Below are positions 13,259 through 25,492 of a stretch of 64,000 nucleotides of DNA, one piece after another. The DNA lies in the NCBI GenBank assembly GCA_013420905.1, contig JAAXNY010000009.1, positions 2,418,001 through 2,482,000 on the forward strand, in the 5' to 3' direction. Position numbers and translations under genes: made by a program. Source of the DNA: Collybia mongolica. Lineage: Eukaryota; Basidiomycota; Agaricomycetes; Agaricales; Clitocybaceae. The notes beneath the pieces were generated by a model. That model saw only the letters and a program-made list of their open reading frames with translations, had not been told where the DNA came from and did no database searches. Numbering within the stretch: the stretch's first letter is position 1; the number at the start of each line of letters is the position of its first letter.

Positions 13259-15947
13259 TCACAGTCTAGATAAATCTCTTCCCCACACACCCCTATCCCA
13301 TTATTTTTTAGCCAAGCCCAACACGAGGAAACGGGACTTGAACACACCTAATGATCCAGTCGATCATCAACATTGCCCGTGTCCTCGCCGATACCTGTTC
13401 GTTCCAGTAAATGCTCCTCCAAGCATACATTGCCGCCAGCCCTCCCATGAAAGAGTAACCCCCAAAGTCAAACACAGCAGCATTGCCAATGTATGCCAGA
13501 CTACCGAGATGGAGGTACCGGAAGGGACCGGAAACCGCCTCATCAGTAGTTGTGGCCAGATCCTTGTCCTCGACGGCGTGTCGTGCGAGCTTGTGCAGCT
13601 TTTTACCAATGTATTTACCTTGCTGTGAGGCTACTTGTGCGGTCTGTTCGACGTGTATTCAGTATCAAGACGGGTGCACTAAATGAATGAGAACGTACAG
13701 CGGGTAACGCGGTGATCTTCTTCCCGATCTCCTCGAGTAAGCGGACAAGCTCATTCAAAGACAAATTGTTGTCTGCGTCAGAATCATACATATCAAATAA
13801 CTCTTTGACCTGGTATGATCTGAATTGGAATGAGTGTATCATCAGAGACTTGATAATGTTACCTTAACAAGGTGGTCGCCAGCCATCGGGATGCGATGTT
13901 TAATTTTCTTCACTATAATAGAATCAATGGTCAAGTGGATATCAAGGATACCAATGCAAGCAACATACCCATGATTTCCCATTCACCGAAATCGATTTTG
14001 CCATTCTTGTCCTGATCGGCTTCATCAACAAGGTCGAGAAAGTGATTGACGACCGACGTTTCAATCTAACACAAATAAGGGATAGCACAAGTGAGCGAGA
14101 GAGAGCTACATACTGTGGAACAATCTCCAATAGCATATACTTCACCCAATGGTGCCCCCTTGACGCGAAGATGAGCATCAACCTCAATAGCTTTCTTATG
14201 GACCTGGTTCGGCAAAAGAGCTGAGACCCTTTGTGTGAAGGGGTTCATGGCGATACCAGTAGACCAGAGGACGAAGTTCGTGGGGATGCTGTGTTGAACT
14301 GTTTTGCCTTCGGCATCGCGAGTAGTATAAAGCACATAATCTTTGTTAACTGCGCCGACCCTTCGGATAGTTGAGATGAGGTGAGTGCTGGAGTGGGAGG
14401 AGACTGACCGTGCGGAGGTTATGAGGTTGACACTGTCACGTTTGAATTTTTCCTTACGCTCAGGCTTAGGATGATTTAAAAATGGAAGGAGCGATTTCGT
14501 TACCTCAGCATAATTTGAAATAGCTTCTGAGTACTACTAACAAATGAGAAAGAAGAAGCACTGTACAATGATGAACGCCATACCGTGTTTAAAATGTGTT
14601 CTCTAGATTGTATAACGTGAATCGATACTTCCTCCCTGCATATTTTAGGGAACTAGGTTAAGTTGAGCAAATCTCGAAGAAACATAGTGGAATAGAGGAA
14701 GTGCTGACATAATTCATGATATCTTCCTGACAAAAGTCGTAGATTTCCTATTTGTCCAGTTTCTCGTCAAAGCCTTTCACCATGGATAAATGCTAACAGC
14801 TTACGGCCGCAGTTTCCACGCCAGTTGGACCGCCGCCGCAAACGACGAAGCTGAGCAACCGTTTCCTATCTTCTGCGGAAGTAGTCGGTAAACTGGCAGT
14901 CTCGAAATTATCTGCCGGTCCTCTGTCAGTGGATTAAGACTGGGCATAGAAATGTAAATGACCCATGATCCGCCTGCGAATGGCCTGTGCATCCGCAATA
15001 GTTTTGAGTTGATAACAGTGCTCTAATCCTGGGACGCCGTGGGTGCTCGATGTTGATCCAACGGCAATAATTAATTTGTCATAACTAGCATGAAAGTGAG
15101 AAAGGCACAATGCGACATTCTGAGAGTCACACACGGGATATAAATGTTCGCTTTGTCACCATTCGGGGAAGCCGTTTCCACTTCTATTAAACGTTCCGAC
15201 ATACAAAGGTCGACTGCCTTTCCTTGGACAAAATGTCCTCGGAGGCGGGCAATAACCTTGCGAATTGGTTCGATGAGAGAGCGAATCTGAACAGTTCCAA
15301 CAGCCGCAGCTTCAAGAATGTGAGTATTAGTGATACGGCTCGTGGGGGTAAAGCGAAAAAGCAGCGTACATGGGAGGAGAGGAGTAAAAGTGGTGAATGT
15401 TTCTGATGAAACGATAGTAACATGATAATCTCCCGCATACAGGGTTTGAAGCACGCCCATAGCCTGTGTGTTTTTCTATTAAAAGAGCTCGACTAAACAG
15501 ATGTCCAGCACTCACACCCCATCCTCCACCGACAATAACAAGCTTGGGCTTCTCAGCAATACTTGCATTCTCTTCATCTTCCTCGTCATCAACCTGCACA
15601 CGTGCAATGGGTAGATTCTTGGGTCCTCCCTTCTCGGGTTTGAGAGCGAGTGGTGAAATTGGTACGCGATCAATATGCTTGTGTGAATAGGTAAACACGT
15701 CATGGACGAAGAACCCTGCCCCGACCGCGAAAACACCAATAATGGCCGAGAGAGATATGTAGCCAGTGTATCGCGCTAGTGTTCTCGCGCGATGAAAGAG
15801 GCGACGAGGTGGTTCTGTCGCTGTGGAGTTGTGTCGTGTGATCAAAGAGAGTGGAAGGTGGGGGGGTGAGTATAGTCTTCTCGCGGGGGAGGGGCCCCCG
15901 AAATGTAGAGGACGGAGGCGTAGTGTTTTGAGCATTGCGGTCAACAA
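13259..15947 (-). CDS. NDE1: External alternative NADH:ubiquinone oxidoreductase with EF-hand insert
   Basis: Rotenone-insensitive type II NADH dehydrogenase that passes electrons from cytosolic NADH to ubiquinone without pumping protons. The N-terminus is basic with hydroxylated residues (LTAMLKTLRLRPLHFG) and is followed by a membrane-like stretch (SLSAIIGVFAVGAGFFV), fitting import and anchoring in the mitochondrial inner membrane. Two dinucleotide folds are visible: KLVIVGGGWGAMGVLQTL for FAD and SFVVCGGGPTGVETAA for NADH. Inserted in the C-terminal half are EF-hand loops DEADQDKNGKIDFGE and DSDADNNLSLNEL, as in Ca2+-regulated fungal enzymes. The C-terminus is reached through a last intron; the join gives DWIIRGVWGRDLSRL and a stop, the classical end of the family. 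The start at 15947 is preferred; a second ATG lies 12 bp inside. Confidence 0.93.
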
Positions 15948-16631
15948 TGCTCAAGAATATTTGCCTCAAGTATAAGAGTAGTAGGTGGGAGCGCTCAGCG
16001 TTCCTCAGCGCCTCGAGGACCCAATCTTCACGTCATGTGGACAACATCACGTGCCAGGAACCCCTCAGACGTCCGACAAGGATCACAAAAAATAAAAATA
16101 AAAATTGAAATAAACAAATGAAGAGAATTGGACAAGACCCAATAGTTAGTGCGTAGGCTGCGGTCGACAGCTTTTTAGGGTTAAGACAGAATTCGCGTAC
16201 AGAAGAATTCATTTCAAGTTACTTACCACAGACAGACTCTAGCTGGATCCGCTTATCTAACCACCCGAGATCGCAGAGTCGTCGGCGGCACCGTTAAAAT
16301 AACCTTTTCATTACAAGTGGACATCGACTCGAGCTTGTTGGGCTGGGCTGTTGTATTAAACGAGTAGCAAGTAGACAGACGCAGAATCAAGATGTGGGGA
16401 GATTTATTGTGGTATTGCTAACGATATGGCCGACTTGAGAAACTTGGCCCTTCCGGTTTTCCCGCGCCGGACGACCACCTGTTTGATTTCAAGATATTAT
16501 TTGAGGTTACCATCTACAAGGGCCACGTCTGTCCACCATCTCGTCTCTCCCAGGATCCGTAACCTTGCCTCCTCAAGCGCAGTCATCTTCTCAGGCGCTC
16601 TTTCGTCGTGAGTCACAACGACGGGCTTACC
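15948..16631. promoter_or_regulatory. Divergent promoter region, NDE1 / YTH gene
   Basis: 684 bp between head-to-head starts. It contains TCACGTG at 16047-16053, about 100 bp upstream of NDE1, and an A-rich tract near 16085-16110. A short open frame at 16426-16611 ends just before the YTH start and has no recognisable domain; it could be leader sequence. Confidence 0.4.
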
Positions 16632-19525
16632 ATGTCCGCACAGCCTACTCCCCCCCCACCCCCCGTCCCAGCATCTCCCCCAAATTCCGGTGGCGTTAGA
16701 CGCCATCACACTATTTCTGCTTCTTCGCGTACCGCACGAGCAGCTGCAAGGGATGCCATTTCTGAAGAGTCCCATGAGCAGCCGAATTGGAACGACGATG
16801 AGGTCGTTGATCAGGATTGGGTAGGCGGTGTGGGCGCCGTGGGCGAGAAGACGTCTTTGCACAGGCAAAGCTCTCTCCCCACCAGATATCATCGTGGTTA
16901 GTGCTGCCCCCTTATACATGCGATCCTGGATGCTACATTGTGCCTCTCCGATCATTGATCATGGACGCATCTACTGTAATATTCGCTTTACGTATGCCTT
17001 TCGAAATGCTTGTTCTGATGCATTGAACGAAACAGCTTTTCAAGGAGCCGCAAAGGCCGGAAACACCACCCCAAAGACCGTAAACAGCCTTGCCGCTATC
17101 GCAGGACATGAGGGTGACGAAGAACCGTGGAATATCGCGGGAGGATATTCTGTTGAAGACGAGGTAAGTGCTAGGACGCCACTGACGAGTGTCGTCGGTC
17201 GGTGGCTCTTCTATCTGGCGAGGTTCTAATCGTCCTTTTGTAGCACCCCGTCCCTGAACAGCCTCAACACCAACAAGTGATTGAGGCACAAGCCAACAAC
17301 TCTCCTCTTTCCCCCCACTTTGCTGGTGCCCCACATGTTCCCTCACCTCCCCCCGCAGGCTCCGCGGTCCGGAGACATGTCTCCCTTACTTATGGATCAG
17401 GAGTCGGTGGCCCACGAAAAATGAACTCATCGGGCCTCAAGCGTTCCGGGACCCTTCAGGCTGGACCGATGCAAGCTCATGCCCAGAATCCTTCTCCCCC
17501 GGATACCACAGAGGGTGTAGAGGAGGACGAGTATAACTACGATGTCGAGGACACTGGGGGATACGAGGAAGAGTATGCAAGACAGCAGTACCAGCAGAGT
17601 CAAGGCCAGCACTACGCTGGTAGCCCAATTGGCCGCACTTCCCCTTGGACAGCTGGAAATGAATGGCGTTCAGCAGGAAGCTCTGGGTTTTCTACCAGCA
17701 GCGGGGGGCATGCTGGCAATCAAAATGTCGCTATCGACGATGTCCAGCGTGCACTCTCTGCTTTAGAAATTGCCAGTAACAATAACGTGAACCAAGGGGG
17801 GCAGAATCAAATGTATCAAAACCAATCCAACACCGGAAATTATCAAGCTGGCCAGAGCGCGCACCCACCTCGATTCAACCCCACGCATCCACCCCCTGCA
17901 CAAGCACCTGGCATGCGTGGTGGAGGAGGGAACAATAATAATGGAAATGGAAACGGTGGCCGTAAGCTTCAGCTTAATACGGACCTCGAAGGGCGCAAAA
18001 CACCTCAAGCCCAGCAAGGTGCCCCATATCATCAGCAGCAGCAATACCAGCAGCATCACCAGCAACATGACAACCGCTCCCAAACATCAGGCGGGTCTTG
18101 GGACCAGAAGGACCGTCCTCTAGGTAGCCGTACATCGAACCCCAACCTCCAGTACGGATACCAGCAAGGCGGGAAAGGTGGCGGGAGCGGGGTTCCCAGT
18201 GTCCCCGCCATTCCACAGCAATACATCCAGCAGCAACAGCCCAGAATGGGTGGAGGAGGGTACAGTCATGGTGGGAACCAACAGCAAGGCAGTGGCGGTA
18301 GCTCTGGCCAGAGTCCGAACCAATATTCCGTGAACACACCCATCGATGTTCCATCCCTTATCGCAACCAAAGGCTACAACCCGACCAACTTTGACACGAG
18401 GCCACAATTTGTGCGTTAGCTTCCACCGTAGCGAAGTAATCGGAGGTACTAATTATCCGTTCTTCGTTTTCTCCGTCATCCAGGCCCGGTTCTTTGTGAT
18501 CAAATCCTACACCGAGGATGATGTGCATAAGTCATTGAAATACGAAATCTGGAGTTCGACAGACCCCGGCAACAAAAGGCTGGACAAGGCATTCAAGGAG
18601 ACGGCCGGCCGGGGCCCAATCTACCTGTTCTTTAGTGTTAATGCTAGGTACGTTGGTACTCCTTTTAGCTGTTGAGAAGTTTCTTATCCGTAGAATGGGT
18701 ACAGCGGCCACTTCTGCGGCATGGCGGAGATGTTGACATCAGTAAGGGCCTCCAGACACCCTGCTCTTTGAGACCTGCTCATCGAAGTCTTCTAGGTTGA
18801 TTACACACGGAGCAGCACGGTATGGGCATCTGACAAATGGAAGGGTGTTTTCAAAGTGCGCTGGATCTTCGTTCGTGATATCCCGAATGTGAATTTGCGA
18901 CACATCAAGTTGAAGTACGTTACCTTCCTTCATCCTTTAGTAATATTAATGTCTCTCGGTTTAGCAACACTCAAGAGCGCAAACCTGTGACGAACTCGCG
19001 CGACACACAGGAACTCCTTCCTGATGCAGGACAAGAGATGCTAAGGATTTTCCACACCCACCCGGCAAGAACATCCCTTCTTCAAGATTTCGCATTCTAT
19101 GAAGTTTGTGCTTCAGTCGTTCTTACGTGCATGCCGATACTGAATTCATACAGTTGCAAGCCATGCAAAAGATGCAGGGACAAGCAGAGAGTTCTTCACC
19201 CTCTCATTCTCACTCTCCGGACCCATCCATGCATTCACCCCAGCATCAGTCTGCTGCGATATCTCAGCAACATCAGCAGCAACAACTCCAACAAAACCCA
19301 TTCGGCATGTCTCCCAATCCCAATGCGCTCGCATACCAGATGCCGCAGATGACGCCCATGATGCAGATGCAGATGCAAATGGGCATGGGCATGGGTATGG
19401 GTATGGGCATGGGGAACCAGTTTGGCATACCGCAAGCCCAGGCGATGCACCAGAGTGTTATGCGACACCCGAGCCCTACGCCACCTGCCGGGGGACAAAA
19501 TTTTATGGGCATGTCGGGCTTTTAG
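16632..19525 (+). CDS. YTH-domain N6-methyladenosine RNA-binding protein
   Basis: Predicted reader of m6A in RNA. Exons give a proline-rich start ([16 protein letters not shown]), a long low-complexity region rich in Gln, Asn, Gly and Ser (about 17277-18419), then the YTH domain beginning [19 protein letters not shown]. Its continuation shows [47 protein letters not shown] and VNLRHIKL. The tryptophans in EIWSS and SDKWKG sit at aromatic-cage positions. The C-terminal tail is Gln/Met/Gly-rich with a Gly-Met repeat. The nearest upstream in-frame codon at 16608 is GTG, so the ATG at 16632 is taken as start. Disordered flanks suggest RNA-granule behaviour, which is inference. Confidence 0.9.
19378..19414 (+). 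repeat. Coding hexanucleotide repeat (Gly-Met)
   Basis: Near-perfect repeats of ATGGGC/ATGGGT encode alternating Met and Gly after a Met-Gln run in the YTH protein tail. Such a repeat is likely to vary in length between strains. Confidence 0.7.
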
Positions 19526-20509
19526 AGCCAGCCCATCATGAATAACGAACAAGCATGATTGCTATGGGCAAGGCCACCATTATCTTGGACCGGCTTCGCT
19601 AACGAATCCACATAGATCTGTTCAAATCGAAGATAACTGTTGAATAACGTCTCTCTTCTCATGACGATATCCTTTTCCTCTTCTCAAACTATGCACTCCT
19701 CTCTCTTATTTCTATTAACATTAGTTTGGTTCAGTGCCCGCTGCGACTTGTACCCTGTTCAATGCCGACACCCTACGGCCCACAAAACCTCTGTTGTTGT
19801 TTGCCTATCACTTATCCAACCTTGTTGCTACTACCATCCTTACTTGATCACCACCCCTCCTCACTTGTGTTATTTATTTCAAACACTGTGTTGCATGTAC
19901 GTACACGGGACAGTGAACGGACGTGGACATCTTCAATCCCGCTTTTTCGCTATTTTGTGCTTGTCGTGCAATATATATATTATTAAATACATGCCCTTAT
20001 AGCTAGGAGATTGTATTGAAATTTTAACGTGATTCATACTATATATCTCAGTGTTTGCTATTCAATGGCTGGTGCAATTTAGGAAATAAAGAAAAGGAGT
20101 TTAAATTAAATTTTAAGCCCTTAATTTAATCCTTCTGCTCCAGGATACACAATGTTATTTGAACGCCCTCTAACTTAAGTTACCCAGTTATGGCCGGCCA
20201 TTATATATCTTTAAAAAACGATTCTGGTGGGGATTTACAAGTGATATGATGGTAAGAAAATGACTAAAGTATAATATAACATGTGCCGTGGATTCATTCA
20301 AGGTCTTGAAAACACACCATGGGCAGTGGAATCATGTCATTTTTGAGGTTTTCGATTCATCTGGCTTCTGTTTGCAGTCAATGCAAAATGGGATTAGCTG
20401 GGCGGGATGGAGTGGACAGACTGGCGGGAATGTGGGAATTTCCAAATCCAGGGTTTTCTGAGAGTGCATATCGCGGATTTTTACCGCAGCTTCACGTCCA
20501 AATCTCCTG
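19526..20509. other. Intergenic spacer, YTH gene to TilS-like gene
   Basis: About 1 kb of AT-rich sequence, including the 3' flank of the YTH gene. Open frames at 19640-20002 and 20319-20510 lack recognisable motifs. I see no gene or structural RNA. Confidence 0.4.
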
Positions 20510-22462
20510 ATGGCGGCGCGAAGAATCCTTCCCATTTCCAAGGATGAGTTTTCTCGAATGCTTCAGAAATGCACTCCCCCGTCCGGCTGGTCTGAAATTA
20601 TAGGTAAAATATCCTTCATTTTTCCTCCGAATGCAATTTACATAAAAACAGGTGTTGCAAACTCTGGCGGGCCCGACTCAACCTGTTTGCTATTTCTTGT
20701 AAATCGTTACCTCACAGACAGACCATCCGAACAAACACTTCATCTCTCTACCCCTCGAAAAGTGCTGTCTCTAACTATAGACCATGACCTGCAACCTTCC
20801 TCGACAGCGATGGCAGAGCATTGTTCCACGTTTGCCCAATCCATTGGTGTTGATCATGTTACTCAAAAAGTACCTTGGTCAGAGCCTCCGTACCCCCCAC
20901 GCCCCTTCCCGGGAGATATGTTTGAGAAAACCGCCCGCGACGCGAGATATCACGCGTTGTTTGGGTCTGTGACGCGTGAAAATATAGGTGTACTTGCGTT
21001 CGGACACCACGCAGATGATCAAGTCGAAACCTCACTGATGCGCCTCGGTAGAGGCTCTAAAGAAATCGGGGCAGGTGGGATGAGGTCATGCCGTCGATGG
21101 GGAATGGGAATAGGGAGGGAGGGCTCCCTTGGATGGACTGGGTACGAAGGGATGAAACGATGGATTATCCGCCCGCTTTTAGATACCAGCAAGGTAAGGC
21201 GGCCAATCTCCAAATCCAAATGCCAAAATGCTAACGACCATTAAGGACAGGATACTCGCAACGTGCGAAGACAACAAATTAAATTATATTACCGACTCGA
21301 CCAATTTCCAGCCTCATATCACATTAAGAAATGCGCTTCGCCATACGCTCGCGAGTGATGGGGATGTAACGCAGGTATGATTGTAATTATAGTCATTTGC
21401 GTTGTTCTTAACTTCTGCAGCCAGGGCACGAGCCAATGCCTCCTGATATTGCAAAGAAACTGGGCGACATTGAAACGGCTGTGGCTTCACTAGGCTCTGT
21501 ATCTATAAGTCTGAATTCTAGCCCCGCAGAGCTTCGCGGTGCAGTCAGTCAGCTTACTTCTAATGTTGTTAATATTGACAGGCAAGGTTCGAACCAACCC
21601 TTTCTTCAAAGTACAGCGCACCACTCATATTTGCATAGTTGATGCTAATCTCAAACGGTGTACTTTGCCCTCACCTCCGGGGACACATTTGGTCTCCATC
21701 GCCGGGTTATCCCGCGTTCATGATGAGACTATCCGACACGCCATGATCCTTCGCATAATGCGTTGTGTATCTTTTCACCCATGGGGTTCCTTGCGGGCTG
21801 ACGGAGACCGGCGCCAGAAAAGCATAGCACAAATCGCCGAAAACATTTGGGACCCAAACCCCTTTGCAAAGAAAATCAGAATGTTTGTAGCTGGTGGAGG
21901 AGTCCTATGGACACCAGTCACAGTGAAAGATGGACAAATAAGGACTCCGGACAGAATCTTTGCAGGGGGCGTGGCAGAAGACGGAAGATACGCATGGCTG
22001 TCCTCCAGACAGCCTCCCTTGCATCGCTCCAAAATGGAAGCTCGTGGCGAACCCAGTACCTTGGAGGTCAATATCACCCCCTATCTGGTACAAGCGTTGG
22101 GGGCATGGAAAGCTGGAGCTTCCTCTACTATCGAGATCTTATACGACTGCCGATTCATCGTAACTTTCGACTTGGCAAAAATGCCCGAAGGGCTCGCACA
22201 AGGAATCGAGGTCCCTAACACGAAGGAAAATATCCTGATCTTCCCGAATACTCGTTGGTACTGGCCACAAGTTGTTCGGGAATGGTTTGGCCTGAAGACC
22301 GTGCTACATTCCAAGATTGATAACAGACAAAGCAACTCATTACTGTCTGCTACCCAAACGAAGGTGGAATTGGATCATACGATGGCCTGGAAACTACGAG
22401 AAAAACCAGTTTCCTCAGAATGGATTAATATCAAATGGATCAGGCCACTGGACGCTATATGA
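20510..22462 (+). CDS. tRNA(Ile)-lysidine synthetase-like protein (TilS family)
   Basis: PP-loop ATPase family that in bacteria converts C34 of tRNA-Ile(CAU) to lysidine so that it reads AUA. After removal of a first short intron the protein reads WSEIIGVANSGGPDSTCLLF, giving the ATP-binding SGGPDST loop. It continues with LTIDHDLQPSS, FEKTARDARYHALFG and VLAFGHHADDQVETSLMRLGRG, all typical of TilS. The last large exon (to 22462) is less conserved. The Arg-rich start (AARRILPISK) is compatible with mitochondrial import, where a nuclear-encoded TilS would be needed to decode AUA; this is inference. The 3' end faces that of the first hydrolase gene, with only 18 bp between stop codons, so the mRNAs probably overlap. 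Confidence 0.85.
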
Positions 22463-22480
22463 TAACTCCTAGGGCAGGAG

Positions 22481-23770
22481 TTAAAGATGAGCCACATATC
22501 CACCTGGTGGTGTTCCAGCCTCGGCCCCTCCTAGGAATTCATTCACCACATCACACCAGACATGGATGCCAAAATACTCAAACCAATGGTGTCCAAAGTC
22601 CAGGCTGGGAACATCTCCAGGAGACTGCCCAATTTTCACCGCTTTAGCCCATGGGATGCGCTGTAGAATTTCTTCTCCGCAATAGAAAGGCACTATTCTA
22701 TCCTCCTTTCCATGGATAATCATAAACTGTATGTCCTTAGGTAGCTTGTCATGGAGTCCATCGAATTTAAACCTGTTGAGCTAAACGACCAAAATAAGAA
22801 CCTATGTAGCCTTAATGAGTTTGTTCATTACCGCGCGTCCCTGCATTACTTTTTTGGGTGTTACGCACTGTTACAATGCTACAAAGTCAGGTGGGGTATG
22901 ACTTACAGACTATACGGGCAGGTCTAGCATAAAGTAGTCAAAAGACAAGCCAATTTCTGTGTTAAAGGCTCCTCCTACCTTCCAGACGTCATCCTGTTGA
23001 GCCACCAGTCAAATCGCTCTGTGTTCGCAGGGTCAGCCACCCAGCGCGGATCAAACGTTGCCTCCAGAGTTGGTCTGGCAATATCTTTTTTCTCTTCGTG
23101 AGTTCGAGGCCTGTCAGATACTGTAGTATCGACTCGTAAACCAAACCGCGGGTCGCGCAACACTGAACAAAGCGTCCCAGTAAGAAGAACATGCGTTACA
23201 CGAAACGGAAGTTGAGTAGGATTCGATGCGTGGTAAGGCAAAAACAGTAGTTGTTGCGCAACGACCCCTAAGTGAATGAATAGATGGGTTGTAGCATATT
23301 TCACGCCAGAGATGAAGCGCCATACCGCCCATAGAGAAGCCACACAAGGATAATCTCCCCCAGCCCAAGGCGCGCAAAAGAAATAACAGATCACGCGCCA
23401 AAGATTCCATAGTGATCACATCTTTCTTTCCTGGGGACAAAGTGGAGTCTCCCATCCCTCTGATTAGCGTAACTTGGTTGGAAACTGAATCTTCTGAGTG
23501 TCAGTGGCGGCGGCTCACCTATGATCAAAAAGCAAGACTGGAAAATAAAAGTCAACGACCGAACCAAGGTACGTCTAACAAGAGGACCCAACCAGGGCGC
23601 TGTACTGCTAGGCTCATAGCCAACCGCTCCCAGTCGCCTCTGAGTGAACTCATGCCGCCAATAAGTACAATTGGTACTTGAGATTCGACGTGGTGAGTAC
23701 CCAGCACATCATACGCTATCTTTGCGCCATCATCGAGAATAACGGTTGAGTGGGTGTTGCCGGGCGTCAT
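22481..23770 (-). CDS. Alpha/beta hydrolase, tandem copy 1
   Basis: Serine hydrolase of unknown substrate. Exons on the minus strand give STVILDDGAKIAYDVLG, VPIVLIGGMSSLRGDWERL (oxyanion region), GMGDSTL, the nucleophile elbow LCGFSMGG, an Asp candidate in IIHGKEDRIVPFY, and a catalytic His candidate in LDFGHHWFEYFG, so a complete Ser-Asp-His triad is present. The start at 23770 (TPGNTHSTVILDDG after Met) is chosen because it aligns with the neighbouring paralogue; in-frame ATGs exist further upstream. It is closely related in sequence and exon order to the next gene, so a tandem duplication is clear. The 3' end is 18 bp from the TilS-like gene's stop. Confidence 0.82.
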
Positions 23771-24201
23771 ACGGGTATGTGGAGGGGTTGTGCTCAAGAG
23801 TTGTGAACACCGAAAACCGTACCGAACGAGACTCCACGGTCGTGGTTCCTGATCAACTATTACGACGAATTGCAACCGTTCCGTTGAACGGATCCTGATA
23901 ACGGGACGGGAGCAGTTCAACTACATACGATGGTTCACCGAAGAGCCAAAGTGCTAAGCACTGCCCAGCGATCCCCTTATGACTACAAGGGACCGCATTT
24001 TCGAACATCGCCTGAGCCTGTTTGACGTCGTTCAGGACGGCGAACAATATCACGCCGAGGCATCATCAAACTAATATTGATGTCGCAGGCGTGGCAAAAA
24101 TGAAGTGCCAGACACTACATACTCGCGCTTCCTATAAATGTGAACATGGATACATGGGTAAATGGATGGGTAATACTTCTAAACACATATAAATGATTGT
24201 T
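23771..24201. other. Spacer between the tandem hydrolase genes
   Basis: 431 bp with no recognised gene. An open frame on the minus strand (23853-24053) has no similarity I can see to either hydrolase. Confidence 0.4.
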
Positions 24202-25492
24202 TCAAGGGAGCCGCGGACTTGTATCATTCAGGAAAACGTCCACTACATCATGCCAAACTTGGGCTTCGAAATATTCGTACCAGTAGTGGCTAAATGCTAA
24301 TGTCGGAACCTGGCCAGGTTTGTTACCTTGTTCAATAAAACGTGATCCTGGAATATGTTTTAAAGTATCCTATATCGAAGTTTAGCTGCGCGAGTCCAGA
24401 ACCATGACATTGAATAGGACTTGCTTCTCCACAGCGCTTCGGAATTATCTGATCCAAATCACCATGTATCACCATCACTTTCATATCTTGCGGTAGTCTG
24501 TCAAGGAGATTCGCGAAGTTGAACTTTTGAAGCTGGTGAACTTATTTTTAGTTATTTTATGGTGATGGGAATATTATGACTGACTGCAATTCCTTGTTTC
24601 GCTGCGCAATACGCAAACAACTGCGTCAGTAAGCCAGGAGTTTTCCGTAGGAGTCATTTACCAATAACGGGCCCCGGTCGGTCGCTTTCGTGCCAGTCAA
24701 TACGAAGCTTGTGTCAGAAATGTTCGAACCAACCTGATTCCAGTAAGGACTCGGCGAAGCAAAAAATCAAAGCGAGGACCATTGTCTGCGATCCATGTTG
24801 GGTCCAACGCCAGTTCTATTAGCTTCCGAGCCATGGCTTGTTTTTCCGCCAGTGTCCGGGGCTTGCTGGACGGAGGAACAGAGTAATTGATGCCGACTTC
24901 TTGCACAACAGATCTGGTCCCAACCAAAAATAAGTGCGTCGTTTTGAATGGCAAAGACGTGGGCCGTTCTGGGTGGTGTGGGAGCACGAGTAATTGTTGG
25001 GCGACTACACCTATAAATTAAGGTATAAATTGTCATTTAAACTGCCAGGTATGCGTTTCGTACCTCCCATCGAATAGCCACAGAGAGCCACTTCCTTCCA
25101 CCCCAATTTCTTGAGGAGGAAATGTAGATCCCGTGCCATTAACTCAATAGTAAGTTCTTCATCCCCCACCAGCGTGGAATTTCCCATTCCTCTACGTAAT
25201 ATAATTCAGTGAACTTAGCTATCAGCACAATAGTGTGCTATTCACCGGTGGTCATATAATAGAACTGTCATGCACTTTAAATACTTGGAAAAATGGTGGA
25301 GATAGTGATTTGGGTACCTGGGCGCGTCCTAGCAAGGCTTCGGCTCAGCCTCTCCCAGTCACCCCTCAAGGTACTCATGCCACATATGAGGACGATGGGA
25401 AGGCTCCGGCCGAGATGGAAGGAACCGTGAATTTCATATGCCAACTTGGCACCATCAGGGAGCGTAACGGAAGAGTATCCAGAAGCCATCAC
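24202..25492 (-). CDS. Alpha/beta hydrolase, tandem copy 2
   Basis: Paralogue of the adjacent downstream gene. The start codon at 25492 opens ASGYSSVTLPDGAKLAYEIHG. Then follow PIVLICGMSTLRGDWERL, GMGNSTLV, the nucleophile elbow LCGYSMGG, VIHGDLDQIIPKR with the Asp, and LAFSHYWYEYFEAQVWHDV with the His. The protein ends VFLNDTSPRLP. Conserved blocks (GGMS/CGMS-LRGDWERL, VVAQQLL-LP-H) and a matching intron layout show recent duplication with divergence: the lid region and the Asp loop differ, so substrates may differ. No signal peptide is evident. Substrate unknown. Confidence 0.82.

Noticed and set aside
16426..16611. Open frame as an upstream start for the YTH gene
   Set aside because: It ends in a stop before the YTH frame, and no good splice joins it.
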